Assembly (NCBI GenBank): GCA_009809945.1
Contig: WTPW01000360.1
Location: 166,395 to 230,394, forward strand
Source of the DNA: Gigaspora margarita
Lineage: Eukaryota; Glomeromycota; Glomeromycetes; Diversisporales; Gigasporaceae
Length of the DNA: 64,000 nt
Direction of reading: 5' to 3'
Positions within the stretch are counted from its first letter, which is position 1, and each line of letters starts with the position of its first letter. This document shows, one piece after another, positions 31,970 through 43,532 of this stretch. Both the position numbers and the translations under genes were made by a program. The notes beneath the pieces were generated by a model that made no database searches, was not told where the DNA came from, and saw only the letters and a program-made list of their open reading frames with translations.

Positions 31970-32149
31970 CTTGACCTAGATAGGTATCACTTGGGTCACC
32001 TACAAGCAAGTGGGTAACCTAGGTCAGGTAGTAACAGACCAGGTGAAAACAGATGGGTCAACCTGTGTGTTGATCCATGTATTGACCCATAGGTAACTTA
32101 TGGGTTGACCCACAAGTGACCCATGGATTGATTTATAGGTGCTCATAAG
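31970..32149. repeat. GGGTCAACC/GTGACCCA word cluster
   Basis: Words such as TTGGGTCACC, GTGGGTAACC, ATGGGTCAACC, TTGACCCAT, GGTTGACCC and AGTGACCCATG occur in both orientations. This is the internal style of a hAT-like MITE. The right part may resume at 32386-32410 (GTGGGTTGGCCC) after the insertion at 32150. Confidence 0.55.
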
Positions 32150-32385
32150 TAGTGATACTACCAAAATTGGGTTTTGAAAAAAACCTATTTTATCTTCATT
32201 AGAGAAAATTAAATTTTTATAAGAAGAGCAAATAAAATTTATATAGATATGTTCCTTATAATTTTGTCTATTTAAAAAAAGTATCAAATAATTTCATCTT
32301 TCAAGTAAAATAGATCAAAAACAATTTTATTTTCAAATTTTAATTTTAGATTTTAGAACCTGAAATAATTTTATTCTTATGTATA
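32150..32385. mobile_element. Interspersed element TAGTGATACTAC, copy 1
   Basis: From TAGTGATACTACC to TTCTTATGTATA. It is nearly the same as 50248-50486 over the full length, and both copies sit inside a G/C-word cluster of another element. Flanks CTCATAAG and CTCGTGGG are at best a worn TSD. Confidence 0.7.
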
Positions 32386-33239
32386 CTCGTGGGTTGGCCC
32401 AGATTAAAGTTGGATTTAATACTCCTAGTAAACAACTTCTTCTGTTTCCTAAGCAAGTTGCTTTACTAGTCCTTTTGCCAAAAATCTTTATTTTGATTGA
32501 TGAACAAGATACAATAATTAATCATTGTTATGATAAGTTTAGTTCAAAAAAATTTCAAAAAGTATTATGCTTTTTGCAGAATATAATAAAGACAATTTTC
32601 CACAAGCAAATATTAAAAAAAATTATATTCCACCAAAAATTTAGATTGATTTCTAGTTTTTTTTCATTTTTTATAGATTTTTGATCAGAATTTTTGCTGC
32701 CCAGATTATCTAATAATTACTAATTTTCTTAGTAATTCTTGTAGTTTATAGTTTTATATTAATCTACTAACTAATAAACTTTAGTTGACCCAATTATATG
32801 ACCAAATATCTATTTTTCTAAGTGCTAGCCCAAGAGTTGAGCAGATATTAGTATTGTTCTCATGTAGTTGATCTAGTAAGCTATATATACAATTATAAGT
32901 ATATAGAGCTTTGTTGTGAGAGGATATATGTAAAGATTTAGTAAATTTAGAGCATAAAGATTGTTGTAATAGGTCTTGTAAAGATTTCTAGTGTGCAAGT
33001 TTTATACAGTATGGTTTCCATAACTGTTTATAAATGTTTTGTAAGATAAGCAAAAGAAGTTTAACAATAGTATTGGATTCATTTTTGTAGGAAGTTATGG
33101 AGATACAATGTTAATTAGTAATATAAAGATAAAGCTCTAGATTGTAGTATAGAAGGTTGTAGTATTAAAAGGTATAGATTGTGTAAAGAAAAAGCAGTAG
33201 TATGTTATAAGATTGTTATGTAGTTGCTATAGTTTAGTA
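32386..33239 (-). other. Probable 3' remains of the LINE
   Basis: Minus-strand translation downstream of the RNase H domain is A+T-rich with scattered stops. It lies where the LINE 3' region and UTR are expected. No motif was recognised. Confidence 0.35.
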
Positions 33240-35508
33240 GATGATATATCTGATAGATCTGAGAAGAAAAAATTTTTAATTGTGTTTTCAATAATGTTGG
33301 ATATATTATTTGCGTCTGAGCAGAGTAGCCAGTGGAGTTGGTAATCTGTTTGATTGTATATAGTACAAGTAGGATATATATAAAGAGAAGGGTTTATAGA
33401 GCGAAATAGAAAAGAGTAGGAAGCATATACAGTATACTTAGTTCAAAATGATTTTTGAGAACAAAGTTGAAAGTTAGTATAGTTATAGGTATACTTGTGG
33501 TTATAATTAAGATATAACCAGGTTGCATTCCAATCAATTTGTTAAAAAAAAGAAATAATTTGTTGGATTCTGTGTTAAGAGGACTATATAGCAATAGTAT
33601 ATGCATTACATATATTTTTTATAGTACAGCATATTGGTTGTTCAATATTATATTTTTTGTAGATGAAGTGAAAAAGGGTTGTAAATATTATAGAGCTGAA
33701 ATTCAAGAATAGGTGAGAAAAAATAGTTTCTGCAAGTTTATCAGCTTTGTTGTTGTATTTATTATTGCTATATACTTGTACTTTGTATAGTTTAATATTA
33801 GGAAAATACAATTTGATGAGGTTAAAAAGAGCATACCAAATAGGCCAGTAGTTGTATAAATTTAGTTTGTTGTAATTTGGTGTATATAAAGTAAGTATAT
33901 TGTACTTTGAAATAATAGATTGAAAATCAGTATATATATCTATATTACTATTTCAAGAGCAAATACTAATTGCAAATAATATAGCAATTAATTCAGCTTT
34001 GTATAAAGATAGCTAGTTTTGAATTTGTGCAGAGAAAGAGTAAAAAATATGATTTATTAAAAACTTGAATCCATGCAATTCCTATATAGCATATTTGGTT
34101 AGAAATATGACTAACAGAAGCATCAGTATAGAAACAAAAATTTGAGAGTAGAGAATTGGATTGTGCTATAGATTAAAGTTTTGTAGTAGCTGAAGAAGTT
34201 AGAAAAATATCTAAAATAGGGTTATTGTATATTATAATTTGGGGTAGAGAAAGTATTAATGAAATAGCAAGATGCAATAGAATATAGAAGATCAAGTTAA
34301 TTAGCATTGAGTTGGAGTTTGTTTGTAAGTTGAATATAAGTTTTTCTATTTAAAAATTTAGTAGATAGAGTAGCTGATATATTTAAAGTGCAGGTGCTCT
34401 AAATTTATCTAAATTAAAAGAGCATTCTGAGCAGAAATTGCAATATATATCAGGAGTAGAGTAAGGGATATAATACTATAATCAGTTTGTATATTCCAAT
34501 ATATTATAGAAATAGTATTAGTAGTATGGTTAAATTGTCAAGCTTTTTCAATTATAATTTTATTCTCAAAATAGGAAATATAGATTTAGAATTAAAGTGA
34601 TCAGTATGAAATGTAAAGAGGAGCTAATATGATGCATTGTAGTATTAGATAAATTTTTTTTCAAGTATAAGAAACCAATTGGGTATTTTTTCTAATATAA
34701 GATTATAAATTCTAGGGGAGATCAAGATATTATTATAAGAGATAAGTTGCTCTAGAAATAAAATATGACTTAAACATAATTAGCATTTAAATGTTATATA
34801 TTGGAAGTATAGTAAGAAGAGATTCAAGTAAGATATAGGGTAGGTTAATAGTAAATAGACATAAAATTTTAGCATGTACAAATATAGAATTCTAAGTGAT
34901 TAAGAAATAAAATTATCTTAAAGGTAGTTGAGAGTATTTGTTGGGGCTAGTGATCCAAATCATTAGTTGAAAAACAAACTAGTTGACAACTAGTTGACTA
35001 ATTAATTAAAAAATTTTTTAACCAACTAATTGTTGGTCGATTATCTATATAATAAATTTAAGATGTAGAATTTTTTAGCCAATTAGAATAGTTGAAAATA
35101 ATACAGAAAACACATAATTATTTATTATGCCAATCAAATTTATTAAAAATCTGTACTATTAGTTGCAACTAATTGATAACTAAGTTGATAGCTAATTGAT
35201 TAAAAAAATTTTAATCAACTCAAAATACTAGTTGGGCCATTAATGATAGGATCAGAGTATTGTAGTATATTAGTTGTAGACCATAGATTGTTTTGTGATT
35301 GTTGTAATCAAATATATGTACTATTACCAAGTAGATAAAAATTGTTAAATCAAAGTAAAAAGGTAGAAAGATGATGTTGTAATTGTATATTCCAAATATT
35401 TTTGATTCTATATATATTGTAATTAAGCATAGTACTATTAGATATGTTTTTGGCTAGTCTTGCTTTGTGTTAAACAACAGTAAAATATTTAGAAAGGATT
35501 CTTGGGAT
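33240..35508 (-). pseudogene. LINE fragment A: post-RT region and RNase H domain
   Basis: Minus-strand, read 5' to 3' from 35508: HKARLAKNISNSTMLNYNIY and IWNIQLQHHLSTFLL (linker after the RT), interrupted by an element at 34948-35242. Then CNFCSECSFNLDKF (Cys-rich), then an RNase H fold: TDASVS, YKAELIAILFAISIC, IYTDFQSI and NNKADKLAETIFSH, giving the acidic D-E-D residues. Then comes a terminal zinc-knuckle-like HWLLCSDANNISNII near 33320. Many frameshifts and stops. RNase H after the RT and a distal H-W-x2-C motif are found in non-LTR retrotransposons amplified in Glomeromycotina. It forms a collinear set with 40694-42000 and 53200-55440. Confidence 0.7.
34948..35242. mobile_element. CAACTAGTTG-rich insertion in LINE fragment A
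   Basis: It starts TAGTGATCCAAATCATTAG and ends GTTGGGCCATTA. It is full of AGTTGACAACTAGTTGAC-like words in both orientations, like the other word-repeat hAT MITEs. LINE coding resumes on both sides. No clear TSD. Confidence 0.55.
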
Positions 35509-36003
35509 CAAAGAAGAGAACATAAGGATTAGCAAATTCACCATTACACAAACTATTAATTTTTCTTTATATATGTTTTAAAAAGTTTTTTAGCATAGTA
35601 AAACATTTTACTAAGAAAATAATAAATCTTGTTTTAAAAAACTAGTTTTTTTTTGAGCCAAAAAACAAGTTTATTTAAGAACCCAAAGTCAATTGTAATA
35701 ATAAAATTTTACGCAAATCACGATTATTCGTTTGATGCTTTTTTTTAATTTAATATTTGGTTCTCTTTACACATGTTATAAAAGTTTTTTTATCGTAGTA
35801 AAAAATTTTACTAAAAAAATAATAAAAATACATCTTAAGAAACTAGCATTTTTTTGAGCCAAAGAACAACTTTACTTAAGAGTCCAAAGCTGATTCTAAT
35901 AATAAAATTTTGAGCAAATTACAATATTTCATTTGACGCTATTTTTCTATAATGTTTTATGTAACAGTAAATTTGCTGATCCTTATGTTCTCTTCTTTGA
36001 TCC
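35505..36003. mobile_element. Inverted-end element with internal tandem duplication
   Basis: GGATCAAAGAAGAGAACATA at the left and the inverted TATGTTCTCTTCTTTGATCC at the right form about 33 bp of inverted repeat. The body is a ~190-bp direct duplication (about 35570-35760 and 35760-35945) with ATAAAATTTTRCGCAAAT and TTTTTGAGCCAAARAACAA in each unit. It ends LINE fragment A on its upstream side. Confidence 0.75.
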
Positions 36004-36482
36004 AAGTATCTTGGGATCCACTAGGTCGATTTTGATGATTTAACTACTATTAGAATCAGAAAAGTAAGCTCTACAACTTTTAACTAGGAGCCAAAGAAGG
36101 TTTACTTGTTAATTTTTAGGGTTAGGGTTAGGGTTAAAGTTAATAGTTATATTATTGCTTTAACTTTACAGGGATTGTAAAGACAAAAAATACATCAACT
36201 TGAAAGGAAGATTATCTTTGAATTACTTGAAGTTAAGAACTAAAACTTTAAATTAAAGATTATTAAATACTAAAGAATATATATTTAAAATTTAAAAAAA
36301 GATATATATATATATTTTTAAATAAATTTAATTTAAATAATTTTTTTGCATAAATTTTATATAAAATTAGATATGTCAACTCATTTAATTTATAAGTAAC
36401 AGCATTTGAAACCCTGTAAAAGGACATGTTCTGTGACTGATATATGCAAAAACAGATGTTGAAACTTGTAGAGAATCAAAAG
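36004..36482. other. A+T-rich spacer with telomere-like motif
   Basis: TTAGGGTTAGGGTTAGGGTT at 36116-36135 is the only notable motif. Part of the stretch may be LINE sequence too decayed to read. Confidence 0.45.
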
Positions 36483-36619
36483 TACTATATATTTCCAAAA
36501 ATAAGCTACTTTTTTTGATAATTTTACGGCCAAAAAAAATTGAGATAGCTTATTTTTAAATTATACAGGTTTTTGAATATTTATTCTCAATAGCAATGGT
36601 AGTTTATTATCAGATATAT

Positions 36620-37060
36620 TTTTGAAAAAAAATTCTTATACATTTTTTTTTCATTTTTAAATTTTTTTTAACACTTTTTTTTATTTATTTTTTTTTTAAT
36701 TTATCAGTTTTATTTATTTATTTTTGTATTTTTTTTTTGGTTTTTATTTTTTTAAATTTCTTTTTTAGAATTTTTTTTTATTTTTTAGTTTATTATAATT
36801 TAAATATTAATTTATTTTAATTTATTTATTTATTTATTTATTTTTAAATGCAAATTGGTATACAATTTATTTTTTTAATTTATTATTTTAATTAATTTTT
36901 TTATTTAACTTATTAATTTATAAAAATTTTATTTTTTTTGATTTATTTATATTTTTGTTTTTAGTTTTTATTTTTATTTAAATATAAGTTTCATTTTTAT
37001 TTTACTTTATTAATTTATTTATTTAATTTTTTAATTTTAGTATATTCACTAAAGGAATCA
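36620..37060. repeat. TTTATTTATTT low-complexity tract
   Basis: Almost pure T and A with TTTATTTA and TTTTAATTTA words. Non-coding. Confidence 0.85.
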
Positions 37061-37215
37061 AGTTAGCATGGAAGAAGATACTAGTATATATATGCATATA
37101 TATAAGTTTCATTTTTATTTACTTTATTAATTTATTTATTTATTTAATTTTTAATTTTAGTACATTTACTAAAGGAATCAAGTTAATATGGAAAGAAGAT
37201 ACCAGTATATATGCA
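36965..37215. repeat. ~125-bp tandem duplication
   Basis: AAGTTTCATTTTTATT, CACTAAAGGAATCAAGTTAG and GAAGATACTAGTATATAT occur twice about 125 bp apart, nearly identical. Confidence 0.8.
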
Positions 37216-37529
37216 CATATACAATAGTAAATATGTATTATGTACATATGTAAATCTTTGGTTAGAAAATAATAGCACAATATTGTGATAGTAAAAAAAA
37301 CAAGTTTATTTTTCTACTAGAAAAATAATAAGCATTACTGGAAACTTGTTTTATTTACTAATAAGATTGTATGATTATATGTTGTATAGATTTGAGAAGT
37401 AGCTTATTTTTGAAATAAAAAAAATTACTATTGTTTTTAGCTTGAAAATATGAAATAGCTTCATCAGCGAATTTATAATAGCGTAATCTTATTTAAGGTC
37501 TTATGAACAATAATATAAGCAAAATATTT

Positions 37530-37650
37530 TGTAATATATTTTGAAATATTTCAAAATATCACATTTTCAAAATATAATGAAAGTAATTTCAAAATATTTT
37601 GAAATATATTATGAAATATTTTGAACCCCTTTCAAAATATTTTAGGACTA
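37530..37650. repeat. TTTCAAAATATTTTGAAATA palindromic repeat
   Basis: Self-complementary words of this form fill the interval. It is a simple palindromic repeat without coding content. Confidence 0.75.
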
Positions 37651-38050
37651 GGATCAGTAGATCTGTAACCTGGAGCACGCATTAGACTGCTTTTTCAAAA
37701 TAGTTTGAAATAGTTCAAATACTGTACTATGATTAGATCTTTGTTTATTATTAGATCTATTTTGTTTTTTTTTACTTTTTGCACTTTACAAGAACACAGA
37801 CCTTTGTCAAGAAAATAAGCAACTTTTTGAAACCTTGCACAAGCCAACCCATATTTTAGGACTAGTAAACCAAGCTAGATCAGTAGATCTGTAACCTGGA
37901 TCATGCATTAGACTGATTTTTTGAAATAGTTTGAAATAATTCGATGAAGTTCATATTCTGTACTACAAGATCAGATTAGATTTTTTGTTTATAATTAGAT
38001 TTTCTATTTTGTTTTTTTTTTACTTTTTTGTTTTTATTCGTTTTTTATTT
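37640..38050. repeat. ~240-bp direct duplication
   Basis: ATATTTTAGGACTAG, GATCAGTAGATCTGTAACCT, GGA(G/T)CA(C/T)GCATTAGACTG and ATTAGATYTATTTTG occur in the same order twice (from about 37640 and 37853). Confidence 0.7.
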
Positions 38051-39930
38051 TCATTTCACTTTTTGTTTTCATTTTATTTTTTTTGTTTTCATTTTGTTTT
38101 TTTCAAATTTTTATTAATTTATTTATTTTTTAATTTTTTTTTTATCTTATTTTTATTTTGGCTCTTTACAAAAACACTTTTCAAGAAAACAAACAACTTT
38201 TCGAAGCTTTGCACAGGCCAACCCAAACTTCTGATACTTTGCAAGAACACACAACTGATATCTTCAGCAATTTCTAAAATTCTAAGAATACTTCTTTAAA
38301 GAAATAAAGCTTTAGTTAGGACTTTATTTATTTTTTGTTTGACATAATTTGGTTTTGTTTTTTGTTTTTGTTTTTGTTTTTTTAAATTTGGTTTATTAAT
38401 TTATTTTATTCTGGCACTTTGTGAGAAAAGAACCTTACTTCCTGGTGCTTTGCAAGAAACCAACCCAGACTTTTTTGGCACTTCACGACTTTTTTGACAT
38501 TTTGCAAGAACATTAATGCAGCTTTTGCAATTTCTGAATTTGCAAGAACATGAACTCTTATTTCAGAAAAATGAAGATTTGGACTTCGTTTATTTTTTTT
38601 ATTAGTTTGCTTATAAGGTGAATATGGATATTATGGCGCAGTTAAGTATTTTGGCTAATAATACATGATGTATCAATCAGAATTAAATGATTTTGGTACC
38701 ATTGGATTCGTCACATCAAGGCGAATCAAATGGTACCAAAATCATTCAATTCTAATCACTAGATCATAAGATATCGTTAATTAAAAATTACAAGGTAAAA
38801 TAATAAATTATAATGCAGGTACTAATTATAGCGCACATACTATTTTTCATGATCTATTGAGATCTATTGATCAGAATCAAATGATTTTGATACTATTCGA
38901 TTCAACTCATTGAGATGAATCGAATAATACCACAATCATGTGATTTTGGCTGATATTTCTCAATATATCATAATTTAACCAAAATAAGCTGCGCAAAGCA
39001 AATTTTAAAATTAATATAAAATAATGAATAACTCTTGGTAAGACAGTCCGTTTTTGATAATTTTACCACTAAAATGTCCGCATTGAAGAGGCAATTCCAA
39101 CAAGCCCAAGCTCGCTAAAATCCAATCACGGGATCATGGGATCACTAAGGTTTTTGTATTGTTTTTAATGAAAATTTAATTAGTTAAACTTATATATTTT
39201 CATCAAAACAATAATAAAACCTTAACGATCCCGTGATCCCGTGATTGGATTTTAGCGAGTTTGGGCTTGTTGGAATCACCTCTTCAAGGCAGACATTTTG
39301 GTAGTAAAAGTATCAAAAACAGACCATTCTACCAAGAGTTATTTTTTATTTTATGTTAATTTTAAAATTTGGTTTGTGCAGCTTATTTTGGTTAAATTAT
39401 AATATCTTGAGAAGTATTGATCAGAATCGTGTGATTTTGGTACCATTCGATTCGTCTCAATGAGACGAGTCGAATGGTGACAAAATTACACGATTCTGAT
39501 CAATGGTTCACAAGATATTGCTTTACACTGCAATATTTTTATCCCATAATACCCATATTTGCTTTAAATATTACTTTAATGGTAATATCTTGTGATCCAT
39601 CGGTCAGAGTTCTACGATTTTGGTACCAATCAATTTGCTCACTGAGACGAATCGATTGGTACTAAAATCACAGAATTCTGATCAGTATATTATAAGATAT
39701 CAGTAGTGCGCCATAATACCCATATCCATCTTACTTTTGTTTTTTTATTGGTTTTTTTTTTACCTAATTTTTTTTATTTTATTCATTTCTGACTTCTTCG
39801 CCACTTTGTGACTTTTCTGGCACTTTATAAGAATACCAGCTTTAATTTCTTTAGCACTTTGCAAGAACATACTAGATTTCTCCAGCAATTTGCAAGAACA
39901 CCAACACTTCTGAGAAATGTTTTTTTTTCC
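37760..39930. repeat. Dispersed CACTTTGCAAGAACA repeat
   Basis: CACTTTACAAGAACA, CTTTACAAAAACAC, ACTTTGCAAGAACAC, ATTTTGCAAGAACA, CACTTTGCAAGAACAT and AATTTGCAAGAACACC occur at least ten times, spaced irregularly by about 40-60 bp in clusters at 37780, 38160, 38250, 38410-38550 and 39795-39905. Open frames here are driven by this repeat. The 38616-39733 fold-back splits it. Confidence 0.6.
38616..39733. mobile_element. 1.1-kb multi-hairpin fold-back element
   Basis: The outer ends are GGATATTATGGCGCA (left) and its complement TGCGCCATAATACCCATATC (right). The centre is a hairpin of about 190-bp arms (38979-39175 and 39207-39397) with CCAATCACGGGATCATGGGA. Each flank carries two ~60-bp near-palindromes of the type GATTTTGGTACCATTCGATT, then CGTCTCA-TGAGACG and its mirror, centred near 38719, 38913, 39457 and 39640. 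The element is non-coding. Confidence 0.8.
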
Positions 39931-40693
39931 ACTTCTTTAAAGTATTTAGAAAAAGAGAGCAAAATGAAGGTTATAGCCAAAACAAAAAAAATAACCAAAG
40001 CAAAAATGATAGAAAACAAAGAAGCAAAGATAATAGCTAACTGTGGAGTGAGTGAAAATAAGTGTATAGGGTTAGTTTTTTGTATATAGTAATAGAATTA
40101 GATACAATAAAATGCGAAAGTAGTTTAAAATATTTGTAATAATGTAAAAATAATACTATATAATAATGTAATATTAATTAAAATGTATATTTAATAAATG
40201 TAAATTATAATGTATAATACATAATAATAAATAAATATAAAATTTTATAATAAATTGCGTAAGTATGCAAAATATTGCGAAAATCTGTAAAAAAGCATGA
40301 TTATGTAAATATGTATATCGTTTATTTATTTTTTAAAAAATTTTAAAAATTTGAAAAATATTGTGAAACAATGCGAAAACATCACATAATATGCAAAATA
40401 TTACCTTCTGTAACCTCTTTTTTTTATTTGATCTATTTCGCAATATTTGCAATATATTTCAAATATTTCGAAATAAATACCATAATATTACTATAATATA
40501 ACATAATATATTACGTAATAAACTATATCAAAAATAAGATTTTTGTTATATTACAGGCCATAATATCTTATGTAAGATTACATATATATAATTCGCTGAT
40601 ATTATTTTTGGGTATTAGAGGTTTTTATACTTTTTGCTCAAAACCAAGGAGGTAGCTTATTTTCTGAATATCTTATTTTTAGAAATATATAGT

Positions 40694-42000
40694 ATATGAA
40701 AAAATACTAGAAAGCTAGAATATAGAGAATTGATAACCTTTAAAAGTTAGAAATTTTGGTAATAAGAAGATTATAGTATATTTACCAAAAAAGAGATGTA
40801 ATAGTTTTATCCTGATCTATTCCATTATAAACTTTATAAGAAAATATAAGCCCAAGATTAGTAATTACTCTATTAGTTCTTTGTATAAGAAGATTGGTAA
40901 GGGTTGTTATAAGATATATTGGTATACTGAGTCTTTTGAGAGATAGAATGAAAAGATCAGATCCCAAGCATCTAGTATAGAGGTCATACTTGAAATTTTT
41001 CAGCAAAAAAACCTAAAATTTAAGAAGCAAAAAAACAGTTGTTGGCAATTATCTTGGCATTTAATGGTCCAATTTGAATGACTTTTTTTAAAATAAAGCT
41101 CTTAGTGAGGCGCATCTAACAAAAAAAGTTTATTCAATTCTAATTACTGGATTAGAAGTTATTAAAGTAAATAAATTTTGTTATTTTTAGCAAATTAGGT
41201 CAAAATTGGCCAAAATCCAGTTATAACCTATATGAGAGATGTCCGGGTCCTAAAAGATCTATATTAACTGAGTTATATGCTTTGCACATATTCTAAGACA
41301 AAAGCTAGATCTTCTTTTGATTGTAATTTGTATCTTCAATAAAATTGTTAAAAATATAAATTGGAATATCAGTACTATTACCAAAAAGTATAATATAGTT
41401 GTGTAAATTAAGAATATTGTAAGAAGAAAAAACAGAGTTTAGTAGATCAGTGAGAATTTTAGTATATAGTTTTTTAATATATGTTCAATAAGAACTTGGT
41501 CAATATTGTATAAATGTCCATCAAAAGTTGGTTTTTTGAAGACAGAAAAAATGCACCTATCTTTTTATTGTTTAGAAATTGAGCTAGATATTAAATACTA
41601 GTTTAGTAGTGCTGTAATAGCAGTAATATTTGTATGTCTGCATGCTTTAGTAACTAATACCAAAAGGGTTATATGCTTTTTGTTTGAAAAGTTGTTGATA
41701 GTATTTGAAGGTTTTATCTAAAGTAAATGGTACTAGAATAGGGTTGTACTATTCTGATATAATATTAGATTTGGGTAAATATTCTAATTGCCAATTAGTA
41801 GAGTAGATATGTTGATTATAGGTATAGTTTGTAATTCATTGACAATAATATAATCAGATATAATTTTTAATTCTATAGGATCTGTAAGAATATCAGTTTG
41901 GGTTTTTATAGAACTCCAAAATATATATATATAGATAAGATAACTTTTAAATTTTTTATTAATTTCTGTACACAAGACTTTTTTATAAGATCAGTATGCA
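40694..42000 (-). pseudogene. LINE fragment B: reverse transcriptase domain
   Basis: Minus strand. From 42000: TDILTDPIELKIISDY and LQTIPIINI (region before the RT). Then, with frame changes, PFTLDKTFKYYQQLFKQKAY (the usual 'N-K-A-P-G-P-S-G-I' region, mutated). Then KAYNSVNIDL, split here by the MITE at 40959-41251, and DLFILSLKRLSIPIYLITTL, RTNRVITNLGLIFSYKVYNG, IDQDKTITSLFW, IYYNLLITKISN. These match RT blocks with D-x-x-K-A-Y-D and the G-I-D-Q-G-x-x-x-S-P-L-L-W motif of LINE RTs; G and SP are mutated. The Y-x-D-D block would lie further downstream, where the 36483-40693 insert begins. It is inactive. Confidence 0.75.
40959..41251 (-). mobile_element. AGGACCCC-family MITE in the LINE RT
   Basis: Inverted orientation relative to 46023. 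Right end GATGTCCGGGTCCT, left end AGATCCCAAGCATC. TSD AAAAGATC at 40951-40958 and 41252-41259 is perfect. The TSD codes for the same Asp-Leu residues on each side, so the RT frame rejoins exactly when it is removed. Confidence 0.92.
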
Positions 42001-42009
42001 AAATTTTTA

Positions 42010-42395
42010 ACTTAGCAATCAAAAAATTACAAAAATATACAAAATAAAATCCTAACCTCAGTTATAGTATAAAATTTTATATAAGCATGTTATTTTTAAA
42101 AAAAATTCTCACGCATATAAACTTGTGTATTAAGGTTTTAAAATAAAATGTACATATATATTTAAATAAAAAAATAGTTTAAAAAATAATTTAAAATAAA
42201 ATAAATAAAGGTTTTATTTTTTGGTGCACCTGTACCACAGTGCATCCCTTGTATTATGTGATCAACATAATCAATGCATACTACTTTTTTTATTTTTTAA
42301 TTTATTAAATTAATTATGTCAAAAATACATACTAATATAGTTATCAAAACAAAGTTTTTTATTTATATAAATTATTGTACACAATGAATATATAT
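42010..42395. other. A+T-rich spacer with a GTGCACC motif
   Basis: GGTGCACCTGTACCACAGTG at about 42221 recurs as TGTGCACCTGCATAGTCATG near 44506, and inverted as GTGCACCATGGTGCATAGTG near 44366. These are probably worn ends of another element. No gene. Confidence 0.45.
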
Positions 42396-42403
42396 ATACT
42401 AAT

Positions 42404-42688
42404 CAGAGTTGTTCAAATCATTAATCAACCAAAAATTTACTAGTCAAACTGGTCTGGTCAAATTGGTCGAATGGTCTGGTCAAATTGGTCAAATGGCTTA
42501 GTCTATTAATAAAATAAAGATAGTATACAAATTAATATATACTATATAAATATACATGCATATATATACTATATATATTTAAATACTCTTTGACCAATTT
42601 GACTAGCATTGAACCCTTTGACCAACTGGTCAAATTGGTCAAACTGGTCTGGTCAAGCTTGACCATTGACCGGTCCATGCCAACTCTA
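42404..42688. mobile_element. hAT-type MITE with GGTCAAACTGGTC words
   Basis: CAGAGTTGTTCAAATC and the inverted CATGCCAACTCTA end. TSD ATACTAAT / GTACTAAT (42396-42403 and 42689-42696; one transition). The interior is built of TTGGTCAAATTGGTC words in both orientations. Confidence 0.85.
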
Positions 42689-42969
42689 GTACTAATGTAA
42701 TCATAATTTTTTTATTTATATAGATTATTGTGCCAATAAATATTTTTGAATATTATTGCTTTTAAACAACTAAAACATAGTCTATTCTAATTTAACAGTC
42801 TAACCTAATAATTACAACTAATCGAAACAATGCTAATTTATACTATAAAACTACATCTAACTATTATTATGCCCTAAAACTCACTCTAACACTAACTAAC
42901 AAATTCATAAAACACGTCAAAATCCTTTTCAAACATGGCTTCTAGACAGAGAATTTACTTCAAGAATGA

Positions 42970-43532
42970 GGGTTTGGGTCAAAATCCTGATAAACAAAAT
43001 TCTGATAGATCATAATTCTGATAAAAAAATCCTAACAATCAAAAATCCTGACAATCAAAAAAGCTTTCCTTGAGCAACTTTACTATAAAATTAACTAAAC
43101 CCAAACTTTAACCCAGGTGCTTACTCTAACCCTAATCTAGATATTTACCTTATCTAAATAAATTTAATAATTTTTTGTATTAATTTTTATTTTCCTGAAA
43201 CCAACATTTATGAAATACTTATTTCCCTGATATCACATAGAGTTAGAGTTAACATTTTCTTAATTGTAGATATATGTTTTTAGCAAATTGTCATATGCGT
43301 GATGTTAAATAAGTGTCATGTCAGAGAAATAGCTTTCAGAAAATGCAGTTTTGGCTGTTAACATTTTTTAAACCAGTTCCTGGAGTTTAATAAAAAACAG
43401 TTATATTTTTTTCTTTCAATATAGCAATATACCAAAGTCTGTAATCATTTTTTGTTGTCAGGATTGTTAGAATTTTTTTGTTAGGATTATAACTTGTTGG
43501 GATTCTGTTTGTCAGGATTTTGGCCAGTACCC
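42970..43532. mobile_element. MITE with GGGTTTGGGTCAAAATCCTG ends
   Basis: Inverted repeats of about 70 bp: GGGTTTGGGTCAAAATCCTG then AACAAAATTCTGAT, against the mirrored right end with TTGTCAGGATTTTGGCC. CTCTAACCCTAATC lies inside. Neighbouring AGAATGA and AGAATAA may be a worn TSD. Confidence 0.75.

Larger units (their letters stand above)
36483..40693. mobile_element. Possible 4.2-kb element inside the LINE
   Basis: TACTATATATTTCCAAAAAT followed by AAGCTAC at the left has an inverted match at the right (ATTTTTAGAAATATATAGTA, with GTAGCTTATTTT inward). It separates LINE fragments A and B. Contents: low-complexity T/A tracts, two tandem duplications, a CTTTGCAAGAACA repeat and the 1.1-kb fold-back. 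No transposase and no clear TSD. Confidence 0.4.

Noticed and set aside
33394..33811. Two small hydrophobic membrane proteins on the minus strand
   Set aside because: These frames belong to the RNase H and C-terminal parts of the decayed LINE; hydrophobicity comes from A+T-rich decay.
37985..38299. 104-residue Phe-rich frame
   Set aside because: A translated poly-T tract plus the CTTTGCAAGAACA repeat; not a gene.
39808..40089. 93-residue Lys-rich frame
   Set aside because: The first half is the CTTTGCAAGAACA repeat and the rest is A-rich; no family pattern.
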